Shown here in pieces: positions 44,038-52,601 of a stretch of 64,000 bases of DNA. Position 1 is the stretch's first letter; each line of letters begins with the position of its first letter. The notes under the pieces are model-generated. The model ran no database searches, was not told where the DNA came from, and worked only from the letters and a program-made list of their open reading frames with translations. The DNA is from Leptospira_A soteropolitanensis (lineage in GTDB: Bacteria; Spirochaetota; Leptospiria; Leptospirales; Leptospiraceae). The stretch lies in assembly GCF_026151335.1 (NCBI RefSeq), contig NZ_JAMQPP010000013.1. One strand, given 5' to 3'. The translations under genes were made by a program, and so were the position numbers.

Positions 44038-45867
44038 TTATGAATTTGAATTAAATTCTGGAGGAATTACTTCCTGTGACTTTCGCACAATAGTACCGAT
44101 CACTTTGTCCAATTCGTTTGCTGATTCAAGCAAATATTGCAGAGTTTTAAACTCTTCTTCTTTCGTCAAACTACCTGTCCGAATCAGTTCAATAATGCCC
44201 ATAATCGTTGCTAGGGGACTTCTGACAACATGGGATTGCGTCCATGCAATATCTCTTAATTTTTGGTTTTGGATTTGGATCGCATCAATTTGAGTTTTCC
44301 GTTCTGTAACATCGTGAAAATTATCTACAATGCCGCCAATAGCTTCATCCTCAATTAAATTGGTGATTGTAGATTCCACCCATCTCCAAGAACCATCAGA
44401 ATGTTTGATTCTAAAAATATGGCTTGGGAGAGTGTTTCCAGTGGGAATATTCTGAACTTCTTCCAATCGTTTTCTTATGTTTGGAATGTCATCGGGATGC
44501 AAATAATCGAATATATTCATATGCATAACATCTGCTTCCGAATATCCTAATACTTTGGTAACAGAGGGAGAAACATATTTTGCTTTTCCTTCTGCGGTTA
44601 AAATAGCGATTACATCAACTCCATTTTCTACTAGAGCCCGATATCTTTTTTCACTGGCAACAAGTTCCATTCTTTTTGCCATTAAATCGCTAATGTCTTT
44701 TGAAAAACAAGCAAGGCCAGTGATTTGACCCTCTGCATTATGGATTGGGTTAAAATAAACCTCTCTATGCTCTTCTAAATTGGTGATGGGACTTATAAAA
44801 TTTTCGTAGCTGGTAAAAGATTCACCAGCTAGTCCTCTTTCATAATATCTTTTCCACTTGAGATAAAAACCTTCACCTGCAGATTTAACAAGTACGGAGT
44901 CTCCTTCTTTTGCAGTAGCATTCTGCAAAAAACTAAGTAAGTTTAGAAAAGACCTATTGGCAGCCACCAAACAAAAGTTATTATCAATTGACCAAATCAA
45001 GTCGGAAGTCCCATTAATTAAAGCTTCTTGGTTACGTTTGATCCGTATCAGTTTTTCTTCATTTATGACCTTTTCAGAAATATCGCGAGTTACACTAAGG
45101 ACCGAACTGATTTCACCAATTTGGTTGGTTAGTGGAACTGCTGTGCTCTCCATCCAACGTTGAGTTCCCCTCATTCCAATGATACGAAAACGTGCACTGG
45201 ATTTGATTCCTTTTAACGCATTTTGGTGTATTGTCCTATAAAATTTTAAATCTGCGGGAAAAATAAGTGATTCAATTTTTTGGCCAATCGCATCTTCAGG
45301 ATGATCTACTTCTATCATTTCTAAACCAGCTGGATTCATTTCGATCAAAATTCCATCCGGCGAAACGACCTTCACACATTCAGGTTCCGATTGGAGAATG
45401 GTACTTAATCTTGACTCTTGCAGTTTCAATTTTTGATACGCATCTCTTTGTTCGGTGACATCTTGAAAAATTCCTACAATTTGTTCGGGTTCATTTTTAT
45501 CATTTCGAACTACTTCTGCGCGGGAATGAACAAATTTGACTTTTCCTGTTGTGGTAATGAGCCTACATTCTAAATCGTAGCTAATTCCTTTTTCCAAAAC
45601 TTCTTTCATATGTGAGGTGGCAAGCTCTCTGTCCTCAGGATGAACAAATAAATAACCAGTCTCCAGATTCACAGGCATTGAAGATGAATCCAATTCTAAT
45701 ATATGAAAAACTCCCTCAGACCAATGTAAAGTTTGATGAACAAAATCAACCTCCCAATGCCCGAGTTTCCCAAGAGATTCCATTTGTTTTAGAATAAGCT
45801 CCTGTTTATAATCCATACAATCTACGGTCGAAGGAGGGACTAAACTTTCTTTTTTATTTTTTTTCAC
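44038..45867 (-). CDS. multi-PAS sensor protein with phospho-acceptor helix but no ATPase domain
   Basis: About 609 residues. The GTG start is secured by an AGGAGGTG site seven bases upstream. Four PAS domains are visible (about residues 30-145, 150-270, 280-400, 410-530). The C-terminus holds a histidine-bearing helix LRDIAWTQSHVVRSPLATIMGII, the dimerisation/phosphotransfer segment of PAS histidine kinases. The protein ends about 60 residues later with no N, G1 or G2 boxes. It may be phosphorylated by another kinase or work as a phosphatase or dimer partner. No receiver gene adjoins. Confidence 0.8.
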   Translation of the reverse strand: MKKNKKESLVPPSTVDCMDYKQELILKQMESLGKLGHWEVDFVHQTLHWSEGVFHILELDSSSMPVNLETGYLFVHPEDRELATSHMKEVLEKGISYDLECRLITTTGKVKFVHSRAEVVRNDKNEPEQIVGIFQDVTEQRDAYQKLKLQESRLSTILQSEPECVKVVSPDGILIEMNPAGLEMIEVDHPEDAIGQKIESLIFPADLKFYRTIHQNALKGIKSSARFRIIGMRGTQRWMESTAVPLTNQIGEISSVLSVTRDISEKVINEEKLIRIKRNQEALINGTSDLIWSIDNNFCLVAANRSFLNLLSFLQNATAKEGDSVLVKSAGEGFYLKWKRYYERGLAGESFTSYENFISPITNLEEHREVYFNPIHNAEGQITGLACFSKDISDLMAKRMELVASEKRYRALVENGVDVIAILTAEGKAKYVSPSVTKVLGYSEADVMHMNIFDYLHPDDIPNIRKRLEEVQNIPTGNTLPSHIFRIKHSDGSWRWVESTITNLIEDEAIGGIVDNFHDVTERKTQIDAIQIQNQKLRDIAWTQSHVVRSPLATIMGIIELIRTGSLTKEEEFKTLQYLLESANELDKVIGTIVRKSQEVIPPEFNSNS

Positions 45868-45966
45868 AAAGAAACACCTCCTAAAACAGAAGTTTGAGTT
45901 TTCCAGAAGAGGAATTCGAAGTCAGCCTTTTTTTAGTTGAATCCAAAAAACCCATCCAGAAATTCG

Positions 45967-46677
45967 TTAATGATTTAGCGAAAATTCACCAACTAACAAT
46001 TCAATGTCGTCTAACATAGTTTTTATAGACTCACTTCGATTTCCATTATAAACACCGCGAAAATTTAAGTTCGGATCAATTAAAAAAATTTGTTCCGAGT
46101 GAACAAAGTCCTTTGTAGGATTTTTGTTGGTTGTGTTGGTATCTGCCTGAAAAGTATTACGAGCTACTTCAAAAATTTTTTCACGATCCCCGGTTAACAA
46201 ATTCCAGTATTTAGAATAAATCCCTTTTTCCTCTGCAAATTTTTTTAATTCTGGCGAAGTATCCAAATCAGGAGTTACCGAATAAGAAACTATTTGAATA
46301 TTTTTGGATTTTGCAATTTCGGACTGAACAAATTTCAAATTCCGGATAATACTAGGACAAAGCCCGTGACACCTAGCAAAGAAAAACGATACGACCGTAA
46401 TTTTTCCTTTAAAATGCGATTCGTCTATATTTTGGCCTAGTTGGTTTTGAAATACAAAAGGATCTACCTTTCTTACAGAATTTGGTTCTAGATTTTTATC
46501 CACCCAGAAGGCTTCCAAATCGCGACCACGATAATACGGTAACTTATCTTTTTTCGGTGTATCAAAAAACGTTAATTTAGAATCTTTTTCTCCATCCTCA
46601 CGTTGGAACCAACCACAGGAAAAAAAAATGATTAAAATGAGAAAAATATAAATGTTAGAATGTTTCGGAATGATCAT
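45967..46677 (-). CDS. SCO1/SenC-family copper-binding lipoprotein
   Basis: A 236-residue thioredoxin-fold protein with an export signal ending FFSC (lipid cysteine). The copper ligands are C-H-G-L-C (FFFARCHGLCPSIIRN, the C-x-x-x-C motif) and the distant histidine in DFVHSEQIFLID. SCO proteins insert copper into the CuA site of cytochrome oxidase. ATG overlaps the stop of the MORN gene by four bases (ATGA). No oxidase genes are in the window. Confidence 0.88.
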   Translation of the reverse strand: MIIPKHSNIYIFLILIIFFSCGWFQREDGEKDSKLTFFDTPKKDKLPYYRGRDLEAFWVDKNLEPNSVRKVDPFVFQNQLGQNIDESHFKGKITVVSFFFARCHGLCPSIIRNLKFVQSEIAKSKNIQIVSYSVTPDLDTSPELKKFAEEKGIYSKYWNLLTGDREKIFEVARNTFQADTNTTNKNPTKDFVHSEQIFLIDPNLNFRGVYNGNRSESIKTMLDDIELLVGEFSLNH

Positions 46678-47249
46678 GGGTTTGTTACAGTTTTTTGATT
46701 GGTTTCATCACCTTTGAGTTTGAAACATAGTTTAGAACCTACGACACCATACAAACGTTCGGGAGAATATGAATAATTGGAATAAATCTTACCATCTTTT
46801 CGCCAAACTTTTGTTCCAACATTCAATCCTTTGTTAAATTTTGCATAACGAAAGACCTTTCCACTATCATACCATTCCCAGTGGTCACCATCGGCTAAGT
46901 CATCCATATAAGAGAATTGGAATCTAGCTTTTCCATCTTCATACCAACCTCGATGAGTTCCAACACGTTTCCCGTGTTTATAAATATATTCTGCACTCAA
47001 TTGGCCGTTTGGATAGGTATCCGAGGTTAGTCCATCTTCTAAACCATTCAAAAAAGTAGTGATTCGAACCGTTCCATTCGGATGGATTGATTTCATTTTT
47101 CCTGAAAATTTCTTCCCTTTATAATAGTAGATGCTTTCTAATCCAAGACTCAAGTCTGAATCGTTGTCCATCACCACCTCTCCGCAATGAACCAGAGAGG
47201 TGATAAGAATCAAAAAAAGAAAAACTAACTTATACTTAAAAAACTCCAT
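46674..47249 (-). CDS. MORN-variant (YwqK-like) repeat lipoprotein
   Basis: A 191-residue lipoprotein: signal segment ends LVHC at residue 22. The mature part is built from five or so repeats with the pattern G-x-x-x-Y-P-N-G-Q-L-x-x-E-Y (for example HPNGTVRITTFLNGLEDGL, YPNGQLSAEYIYKHGKRVGTH, YEDGKARFQFSYMDDLADGDH), the YwqK/MORN-like repeat. It sits between SCO and YHYH genes and is coupled to the former. Though YwqK homologues are annotated as antitoxins, no toxin is present, so that label is not supported here. Confidence 0.8.
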   Translation of the reverse strand: MEFFKYKLVFLFLILITSLVHCGEVVMDNDSDLSLGLESIYYYKGKKFSGKMKSIHPNGTVRITTFLNGLEDGLTSDTYPNGQLSAEYIYKHGKRVGTHRGWYEDGKARFQFSYMDDLADGDHWEWYDSGKVFRYAKFNKGLNVGTKVWRKDGKIYSNYSYSPERLYGVVGSKLCFKLKGDETNQKTVTNP

Positions 47250-47266
47250 AATTCAAATATTAGAAT

Positions 47267-48094
47267 TTAGTTTGTAGACCCACCTACTCCGATGAGTTTA
47301 CCGGAAAGAAGGATTCCATTGACCTCTGTTCCGTTATTCACATGGTAATGATGACGAGTATTTGCTGTCTTAATCGAATTGTAATTGGCCGCTCCTGCCC
47401 AAGTGGTTGGCACAGATGTACTAGATCCAGCATCCGTACATTTTGTACTACTATTGGCACCACCCAAGGTAAAACCGTTAGTCAGACCTGCCGTAATAGA
47501 GTCATGTTTTTTCCCAAAAATCAAATATCCGTCTTTGGCTATACCGACCAATTTACTATCGTTATTTGATATTTTTGGTGGTTCCACATGGTAATGGTAA
47601 GCCCCGGTATTGGTTGGGTGACCTTGTGCAGAATCGAAAGTGTAATATTCCGTAGAAAGGGAATCTCCTGGAGCTGCTTGGTCATTATAAATGGCGATTC
47701 CATTGGTTGATACACCGATCATTCCGAAGCTGGAAGCTGGTGCAGAAATATCGGTATTATTAATAGGAACTGTTAAGGTATAGTTTTGTGATTTGATTAA
47801 ATTGGGATTTGCCGAATTCGATTGCCCAGAATTCACGTACATAGTCGATTCGTAATTGGCACTGGAAGAACCCCAATAAATGCTCTTATAAGTTGGAACT
47901 GAATTAAACTTAAATACATAATTAGATCCACTGACAGACACAGTAACACAAGTGAAACTAGTTTGAATCCACTCCGGCACTCCCGCTCCAAAGGTTGTAG
48001 TACAAGGCGAACTATTCAGTAACGCAAGAAGGGCAAGCGAAGTGACGTCCGTTTCTTTTTTATCGCGCACAATGGATTGTGAAGAGAAAGACAA
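47267..48094 (-). CDS. YHYH-domain protein, separated from its lipoprotein signal by a frameshift
   Basis: The ORF gives 275 residues from a TTG without ribosome-binding site, and its N-terminus is not a signal peptide. The mature domain has two histidine motifs, GAYHYHVEPP and TRHHYHVNNG, that identify the YHYH family, plus FGMIGVSTNGIAIY. It begins DKKETDVTSLALLALLN, a typical Leptospira tether that normally follows a lipid cysteine. The matching signal peptide lies in another frame just upstream (48060-48122). A one-base insertion (or two-base loss) in the GCGCG run near 48065 would explain it; alternatives are ribosomal frameshifting or a sequencing error. Confidence 0.7.
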   Translation of the reverse strand: MSFSSQSIVRDKKETDVTSLALLALLNSSPCTTTFGAGVPEWIQTSFTCVTVSVSGSNYVFKFNSVPTYKSIYWGSSSANYESTMYVNSGQSNSANPNLIKSQNYTLTVPINNTDISAPASSFGMIGVSTNGIAIYNDQAAPGDSLSTEYYTFDSAQGHPTNTGAYHYHVEPPKISNNDSKLVGIAKDGYLIFGKKHDSITAGLTNGFTLGGANSSTKCTDAGSSTSVPTTWAGAANYNSIKTANTRHHYHVNNGTEVNGILLSGKLIGVGGSTN

Positions 48095-48122
48095 ATGCTA
48101 AGGAGAGCGTTTTTTGAAACAT
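48060..48122 (-). pseudogene. orphan lipoprotein signal peptide upstream of the YHYH frame
   Basis: ATG 48122 opens a 20-codon frame, MFQKTLSLAF...TIHCAR, then TAA. It has a basic start, hydrophobic core and a terminal cysteine, a full lipoprotein signal peptide that then stops. Moving +1 after TGT GCG yields the YHYH frame. It is the missing 5' end of the next gene. Confidence 0.65.
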
Positions 48123-48320
48123 TCGAAAAATATAAGAACCCAACTTTCTAAGTAAAGGTTATTTTTAAATGATTCTAATATTTATCGAACAGTATCCGTT
48201 ATTGAATCAGAGGGCACTTGAGACTATTACGTATCAGATAATCATGAATTTGAATCAAATCAGAAAATAGTATGGACCAGTATTTTTATCAAAAATCAAG
48301 AACCTAACATTGTAAAGATG

Positions 48321-48430
48321 GGTTGGATCCACCAGGGATCCGAAGGATGCCGCAGGCACCCTGGTGGGCGACAGGCCAACCAGGGGGGAGCGAACGCGGA
48401 CTCCGAAGGTAGCCCGCCCGGGTGGCCAGA
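48321..48430. other. GC-rich, highly structured intergenic element
   Basis: Sharp change to GC-rich sequence inside an AT-rich gap. GGTTGG (48321) pairs with CCAACC (48376); inside, CCACCAGGG (48329) pairs perfectly with CCCTGGTGG (48359); that stem closes two small hairpins, ATCC-GAA-GGAT (48338-48348) and GCC-GCA-GGC (48349-48357). The right half (GGAG...CTCC, CCCGCCCGGG) has more complementarity. This is a clear three-way-junction fold; a non-coding RNA, a mobile repeat or a DNA cruciform are all possible. No strand can be set from sequence alone. Confidence 0.65.
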
Positions 48431-48593
48431 AAAAACGAATGATTGTTGATTTGAACTTAATTTCCAAATCGCTTAACTAAGATATGGTGCTTATTCACTC
48501 GATTTAATGCAGAAAGATGAACTTTCTAATATTAAAATTTGCAAATACAATATTTCGGTGGAAAGAAATGGGTAGGTGTTATATAGGGAAGTC

Positions 48594-48644
48594 ATTGGGT
48601 GGCGGGTGGTCGCACCCCTCCCAATTCAGGGTGGGGATACCTAC
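48594..48644 (+). repeat. dispersed intergenic repeat, copy B
   Basis: Begins ATTGGGTGGCGGGTGG, then ACCCC-CCCA, a TTCAG, and GGTGGGGATACCTAC. Copy A is on the minus strand at 12022-12075. The rest of the 657-base gap (48095-48751) holds no gene that I can support. Confidence 0.6.
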
Positions 48645-48695
48645 ATCAATCCTGTACCCCATTCCCTTTTTTTTAGCCCTAAAAACCCTAAGGAC

Positions 48696-48725
48696 AAAAA
48701 AAAAGCCCCCATTCCTGGAGGCTTT
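48696..48725 (-). terminator. rho-independent terminator of the acyl-CoA dehydrogenase gene
   Basis: On the minus strand AAAGCCTCC-AGGAAT-GGGGGCTTT followed by a long T-run; one G-T pair in the nine-base stem. It lies 26 bases after the stop. Confidence 0.85.
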
Positions 48726-48751
48726 CCCTAATGACAGACTCTCGCCTTGTC

Positions 48752-49918
48752 TTAGTCTTTTTTAGAAGCTGCTTCTTTGATTACGTAAGCGGCAATTTCG
48801 TTCTTTTGGATTTGAGTGGTTCCTTCGAAGATGGTGAGGATTTTGGAATCTCTCATTAACTTCTCAACAGGATACTCTTTTGTATATCCGTATCCACCAA
48901 AAATTTGAACTGCATCAGTAGCACACTGAACCGCACATTCAGAAGCATATGCTTTTGCAATCGCAGAGTATTTTGGAAGGTTAGGATCGTTTGCATCAGA
49001 AAGACGAGCTGCTTTGTAAGTGATTTCTCTTGCAGTTTCTACTTTGATAGACATATCAGCTAACATGTGTTGTACTGCTTGGAAAGTTCCGATTTTAACA
49101 CCGAACTGTTCTCTCTCACGTGCGTAACGAGCTGCATGGTCAAGAGCTGCTTGTGCTACACCCACTCCCATTACTGCTACGAACGGACGAGAAGCATTCA
49201 AAGTTTGAAGAGCGTAAACGAAACCTAGGTTTTCTTTTCCTACAAGTGCGTCTTCACCGACTTCACAATCCTCAAAAATCACTTGGTGAGTGGAAGATGC
49301 TCGGATTCCGAGTTTGTCTTCTTTTTTACCAACAGTAAGACCTTTTGCGCTACGTGGAACGTAGAAACAAGATACTCCACGAGTTCCGCGATTTTTATCA
49401 GTATAAGCAAATACAGTAAAGGCTTGTGCATCGGATGCACCAGTGATCCATTGTTTTGCACCGTTGATGATCCATTTGTCGCCTTTTTTCTCAGCACGAG
49501 TGGTCATACCTGGAACGTCAGAACCAGCACCTGGCTCAGACAAACAGAAAGAAACTCCGAACTTTCCGTCCGCAATTTCTGGAAGCCATTTTAGTTTTTG
49601 TTCGTGAGTGGCACCTTTTAGAATGGGAAGGATTCCAAGACCAGTGTATGCAAATCCGAGAGCGATTCCAAGGCATCCACGAGAAAGTTCCTCGATGGCT
49701 AAACACTGCTCGATCGCTCCAAGTCCCCATCCACCGTATTCTTCAGGAATGACAAGTCCGTTAATTCCGAGTTCCGAACGCATTTTATTGATGAGTTCAG
49801 TTGGGTGTTGGTTTTTCTCATCCCAGTGCAATGCGACTTCATGTGGGATTTCTTTTTTTACGAAGTTACGAACTAAATCTCTGATTTCAAGTTGTTGCTC
49901 TGTGAATTGGCTATACAT
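48752..49918 (-). CDS. acyl-CoA dehydrogenase
   Basis: A 388-residue FAD flavoprotein that oxidises acyl-CoA at C2-C3 in beta-oxidation. The order of motifs is regular: CLSEPGAGSDVPGM (substrate loop), KQWITGASDAQ, a flavin loop, QIFGGYGYTKEYPVEKLMRDSKI and IFEGTTQIQKNEIA, whose glutamate is the usual catalytic base of short/medium-chain types. Unpaired with ETF genes here. The start is the first ATG, and a strong terminator follows. Confidence 0.95.
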   Translation of the reverse strand: MYSQFTEQQLEIRDLVRNFVKKEIPHEVALHWDEKNQHPTELINKMRSELGINGLVIPEEYGGWGLGAIEQCLAIEELSRGCLGIALGFAYTGLGILPILKGATHEQKLKWLPEIADGKFGVSFCLSEPGAGSDVPGMTTRAEKKGDKWIINGAKQWITGASDAQAFTVFAYTDKNRGTRGVSCFYVPRSAKGLTVGKKEDKLGIRASSTHQVIFEDCEVGEDALVGKENLGFVYALQTLNASRPFVAVMGVGVAQAALDHAARYAREREQFGVKIGTFQAVQHMLADMSIKVETAREITYKAARLSDANDPNLPKYSAIAKAYASECAVQCATDAVQIFGGYGYTKEYPVEKLMRDSKILTIFEGTTQIQKNEIAAYVIKEAASKKD

Positions 49919-50037
49919 TCCGGGATGTTCCTTATGAGAATGGGGTATTTACTACCTTTTTTCGTACGACCCTTCCTGTGCCAAGGGTTTTTCTCTCTTT
50001 ACAAGAAAGCAAATTCATTGTAAAATTTTTCATTTGT

Positions 50038-51051
50038 ATGGCTAAATCGTGTTCTTTATTCCACAACCTTCGACAGCTGTCTGCTGTTTTCTTCATCACC
50101 GTTTCCCTCGTCCTAGTTTCCTGTGCGGGTCGTCCCAATTACGAACCAAAAGCAAACTTAAGTTATGCGAACTTTGAAGTTTACTTCCAAGAGAAGTTAG
50201 CTGAGAGTAAACGTAAAAACCATAGACCCGGAAACGAAGAACGTTATATCAGTTTCGGCAAAAAAACCCCGCTCGCATTTTTATACATTCATGGGTTTGG
50301 TGCCTCCCGTGCAGAAGGCGAAGAGGTAATGGAAAAATTGGCTAAAAAATTCAAAGCCAATACTTATCTACTTCGTCTCCCAGGTCATGGAACCAACAAA
50401 GAAGACCAAAGAGACCAAAACTTTAACAACTATTTAGATGCATCTCGTGAAGCTTTGTACATGATGCAATCGCAAGGAGACCGAGTGATTGTGTTTGGAA
50501 GTTCTATGGGAGGACTTCTTGCCACTTGGCTTGCTTCCGAATATCCGGAAGAAGTGGATGGACTTGTATTAGCGAATCCATTTTATGCACCTGTGGATGG
50601 GAGTTTGAATATACTCAACTATCCTGGTGGACTCACATTCATTCATTTACTCAAAGGAAAAGTCAGATCCTCTTCCCACAATAACAACCCCAAAGTGTTA
50701 CCAGAGAGAAATAACTTTTGGTATCCGGAACAATATTTTTCGGCCCTTGTGGGTGTGAATGATTTAAAAAACTATGCTGCAGTTCCCGCTGTCTTTCGCA
50801 AGGTAACATCTCCCGCCTTACTTTTGTATTACTATAAAAATGAGAAAGAACAAGACCCAACTGCCAGTGTTCCAAAAATGTTAGAAGGTTATGCTAACTT
50901 TGGATTAGATAAAACTCCCAATCCACTCAACCGAAAGGTAGTCGTGGAAAATGGAATGCATGTTCTCATGTCGAAGTGGGTGATCACAGACAAAGCTTTC
51001 ATCGAAGCACAAACGGAAAAATGGCTCACAGAACTTTCTAAGTCGAAGTAA
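50038..51051 (+). CDS. lipoprotein of the alpha/beta-hydrolase fold
   Basis: About 337 residues from ATG 50038; the frame is open 20 codons further but the signal peptide begins here. A hydrophobic core ends at LVLVSC, so it is a lipoprotein. The hydrolase core shows YIHGFGASRAEGEE (oxyanion region), VFGSSMGGLLATWLA (nucleophile elbow G-x-S-x-G), VDGLVLANPF and a late HVLMSK histidine. Similar proteins are esterases or monoacylglycerol lipases. The substrate is unknown. Confidence 0.8.
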   Translation: MAKSCSLFHNLRQLSAVFFITVSLVLVSCAGRPNYEPKANLSYANFEVYFQEKLAESKRKNHRPGNEERYISFGKKTPLAFLYIHGFGASRAEGEEVMEKLAKKFKANTYLLRLPGHGTNKEDQRDQNFNNYLDASREALYMMQSQGDRVIVFGSSMGGLLATWLASEYPEEVDGLVLANPFYAPVDGSLNILNYPGGLTFIHLLKGKVRSSSHNNNPKVLPERNNFWYPEQYFSALVGVNDLKNYAAVPAVFRKVTSPALLLYYYKNEKEQDPTASVPKMLEGYANFGLDKTPNPLNRKVVVENGMHVLMSKWVITDKAFIEAQTEKWLTELSKSK

Positions 51052-51106
51052 AAACAGTCTATAGATAACAGTAAAATCAAAAACTACTCAAAGGAGATAT
51101 GATTCC

Positions 51107-51811
51107 ATGAAAACATCCAAGGAACGCATTGCACTGGTCACAGGGGCCAACCGAGGGATTGGGAAACAAGTCTCCATTGATCTGGCTAAACAAGGAATCT
51201 ACGTTCTCATCGGTGCAAGAAATCCAGGAGAGGCTACTGATACCCTAGCAGCAGTTCAGGCTGTTGGCAAAGGGGAAATCCTTTCCTTAGATGTTTCCAA
51301 GGAACAAAGTATCAGCGAAGCACTCGATACAATCACAGGCAGTTTTGGTAAATTAGATATCCTTGTAAACAATGCAGGGATTTTTGCCGATCCTGGCTCT
51401 TTCTTTGATACCACTAGTGAAGACCTACACCGAACTCTCCTAGTAAATTTATACGGTCCCCTTCGTTTGATCCAAACATTTTTACCAATGATGATTCAAA
51501 ACGATTTTGGTCGTATTGTGAATGTTAGTTCTGGCATGGGACAACTCTCTGATATGGGTGGCGGGTATCCAGCCTACCGCATTTCTAAAACTGCAATCAA
51601 TGCACTCACAAGTCTATCGAGTGTTGAAGCCGCAGGTAAAAACATCAAAATCAATTCTGTTTGTCCTGGTTGGGTAAAAACCGATATGGGGGGAGCGAGT
51701 GCCACAAGGCCTGTGGAGAAAGGGGCAGAAACCATTGTATGGGCGGCCACTTTACCTGATAGTGGACCGACTGGAAAGTTCTTTCGGGATAAGAAGGAGA
51801 TTGGTTGGTAG
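51107..51811 (+). CDS. short-chain dehydrogenase/reductase
   Basis: A 234-residue NAD(P)-dependent SDR: TGANRGIGKQV (cofactor loop), NNAG (residues about 85), VNVSSG with the catalytic serine, and YPAYRISKTAIN with the Y-x-x-x-K pair. The leader carries AAGGAG, but the best-spaced ATG (51099) opens a three-codon frame, ATG ATT CCA TGA, whose stop overlaps the true start at 51107; translational re-initiation is possible. Substrate unknown. Confidence 0.88.
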   Translation: MKTSKERIALVTGANRGIGKQVSIDLAKQGIYVLIGARNPGEATDTLAAVQAVGKGEILSLDVSKEQSISEALDTITGSFGKLDILVNNAGIFADPGSFFDTTSEDLHRTLLVNLYGPLRLIQTFLPMMIQNDFGRIVNVSSGMGQLSDMGGGYPAYRISKTAINALTSLSSVEAAGKNIKINSVCPGWVKTDMGGASATRPVEKGAETIVWAATLPDSGPTGKFFRDKKEIGW

Positions 51812-51938
51812 GGGTGAGTCTATCAGCAAACAACCATTAAACTGTCAGAAAGATAGTCCGAATCTCAATTGTAAGGATATCAGTCACAATTCTGATTCTC
51901 ACAAATATCCGGACTCTTTCAAAGGCGAAAAAGTAATT

Positions 51939-52550
51939 CTAATATAAGAAAGGAAGGTATCTATATGATTTTTCTTTGTATAACTTATAGTCCTCTCCAT
52001 ACACATTTTCTAGAAAATCTTCCTCGCAGCGAACTTGTATTTCAAATAACAAAACAAAAACAATGTTTAAATAAAAAACTAAGTGAGTCGGCCAAATAAT
52101 CCAAACACCAAAATTCAGAAGAAACAATCCTAGATACGTAGGATTTCTTACTAAACGAAAGATACCATCAGTAATCAATTCCTCTTTCGAATTCTCATCT
52201 ATACCGACTCGCCAAGAATTTTTCATTTTTATTTGTGCATACAAACAAAAAGAAAGTCCAACCAACCCAACAACAAAACCCGTAAAATCCCATTCGATTC
52301 CAATCAACAGATTGAATGGAACATTTAACCCATAGAAATTTAGTTTAAAAGTATGAATTCCGATTATCAGTATTACATAATAAGTTATCGCTTTAAAAAG
52401 AATATTCATTAAGGCTTGCAAATTCGATTTCGATTGCCCAATGACTTCTGGATCTTTTCCAGTTCTTTTTTTCTGAATCATTCTTTTAGTTTTCCATAAA
52501 ACTAAATAAATTATAAATAAAATTCCAACAAAAACGGTTTCTAATAACAT
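51939..52550 (-). CDS. isoprenylcysteine carboxyl methyltransferase-like membrane protein
   Basis: A 203-residue protein with five hydrophobic segments and the ICMT/PEMT-type C-terminal signature SWRVGIDENSKEELITDGIFRLVRNPTYLGLFL. Bacterial relatives are small-molecule methyltransferases or of unknown role, and many sit beside heavy-metal export genes. Here it lies 50 bases downstream of the P-type ATPase. ATG 52550 is preceded by GGAG. Confidence 0.8.
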   Translation of the reverse strand: MLLETVFVGILFIIYLVLWKTKRMIQKKRTGKDPEVIGQSKSNLQALMNILFKAITYYVILIIGIHTFKLNFYGLNVPFNLLIGIEWDFTGFVVGLVGLSFCLYAQIKMKNSWRVGIDENSKEELITDGIFRLVRNPTYLGLFLLNFGVWIIWPTHLVFYLNIVFVLLFEIQVRCEEDFLENVYGEDYKLYKEKSYRYLPFLY

Positions 52551-52601
52551 AAATATCTCCTATTAATTACATGAAAACTTCAAATGACTTAATAAAATTC
52601 A

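Noticed and set aside
46674..47249. Toxin-antitoxin label for the MORN/YwqK-like gene
   Set aside because: No toxin gene lies next to it and the product is an exported lipoprotein; kept as a repeat protein.
48255..48467. 70-codon minus-strand frame across the GC-rich element
   Set aside because: Amino-acid sequence follows the hairpin repeats, no ribosome-binding site; better explained as non-coding structure.
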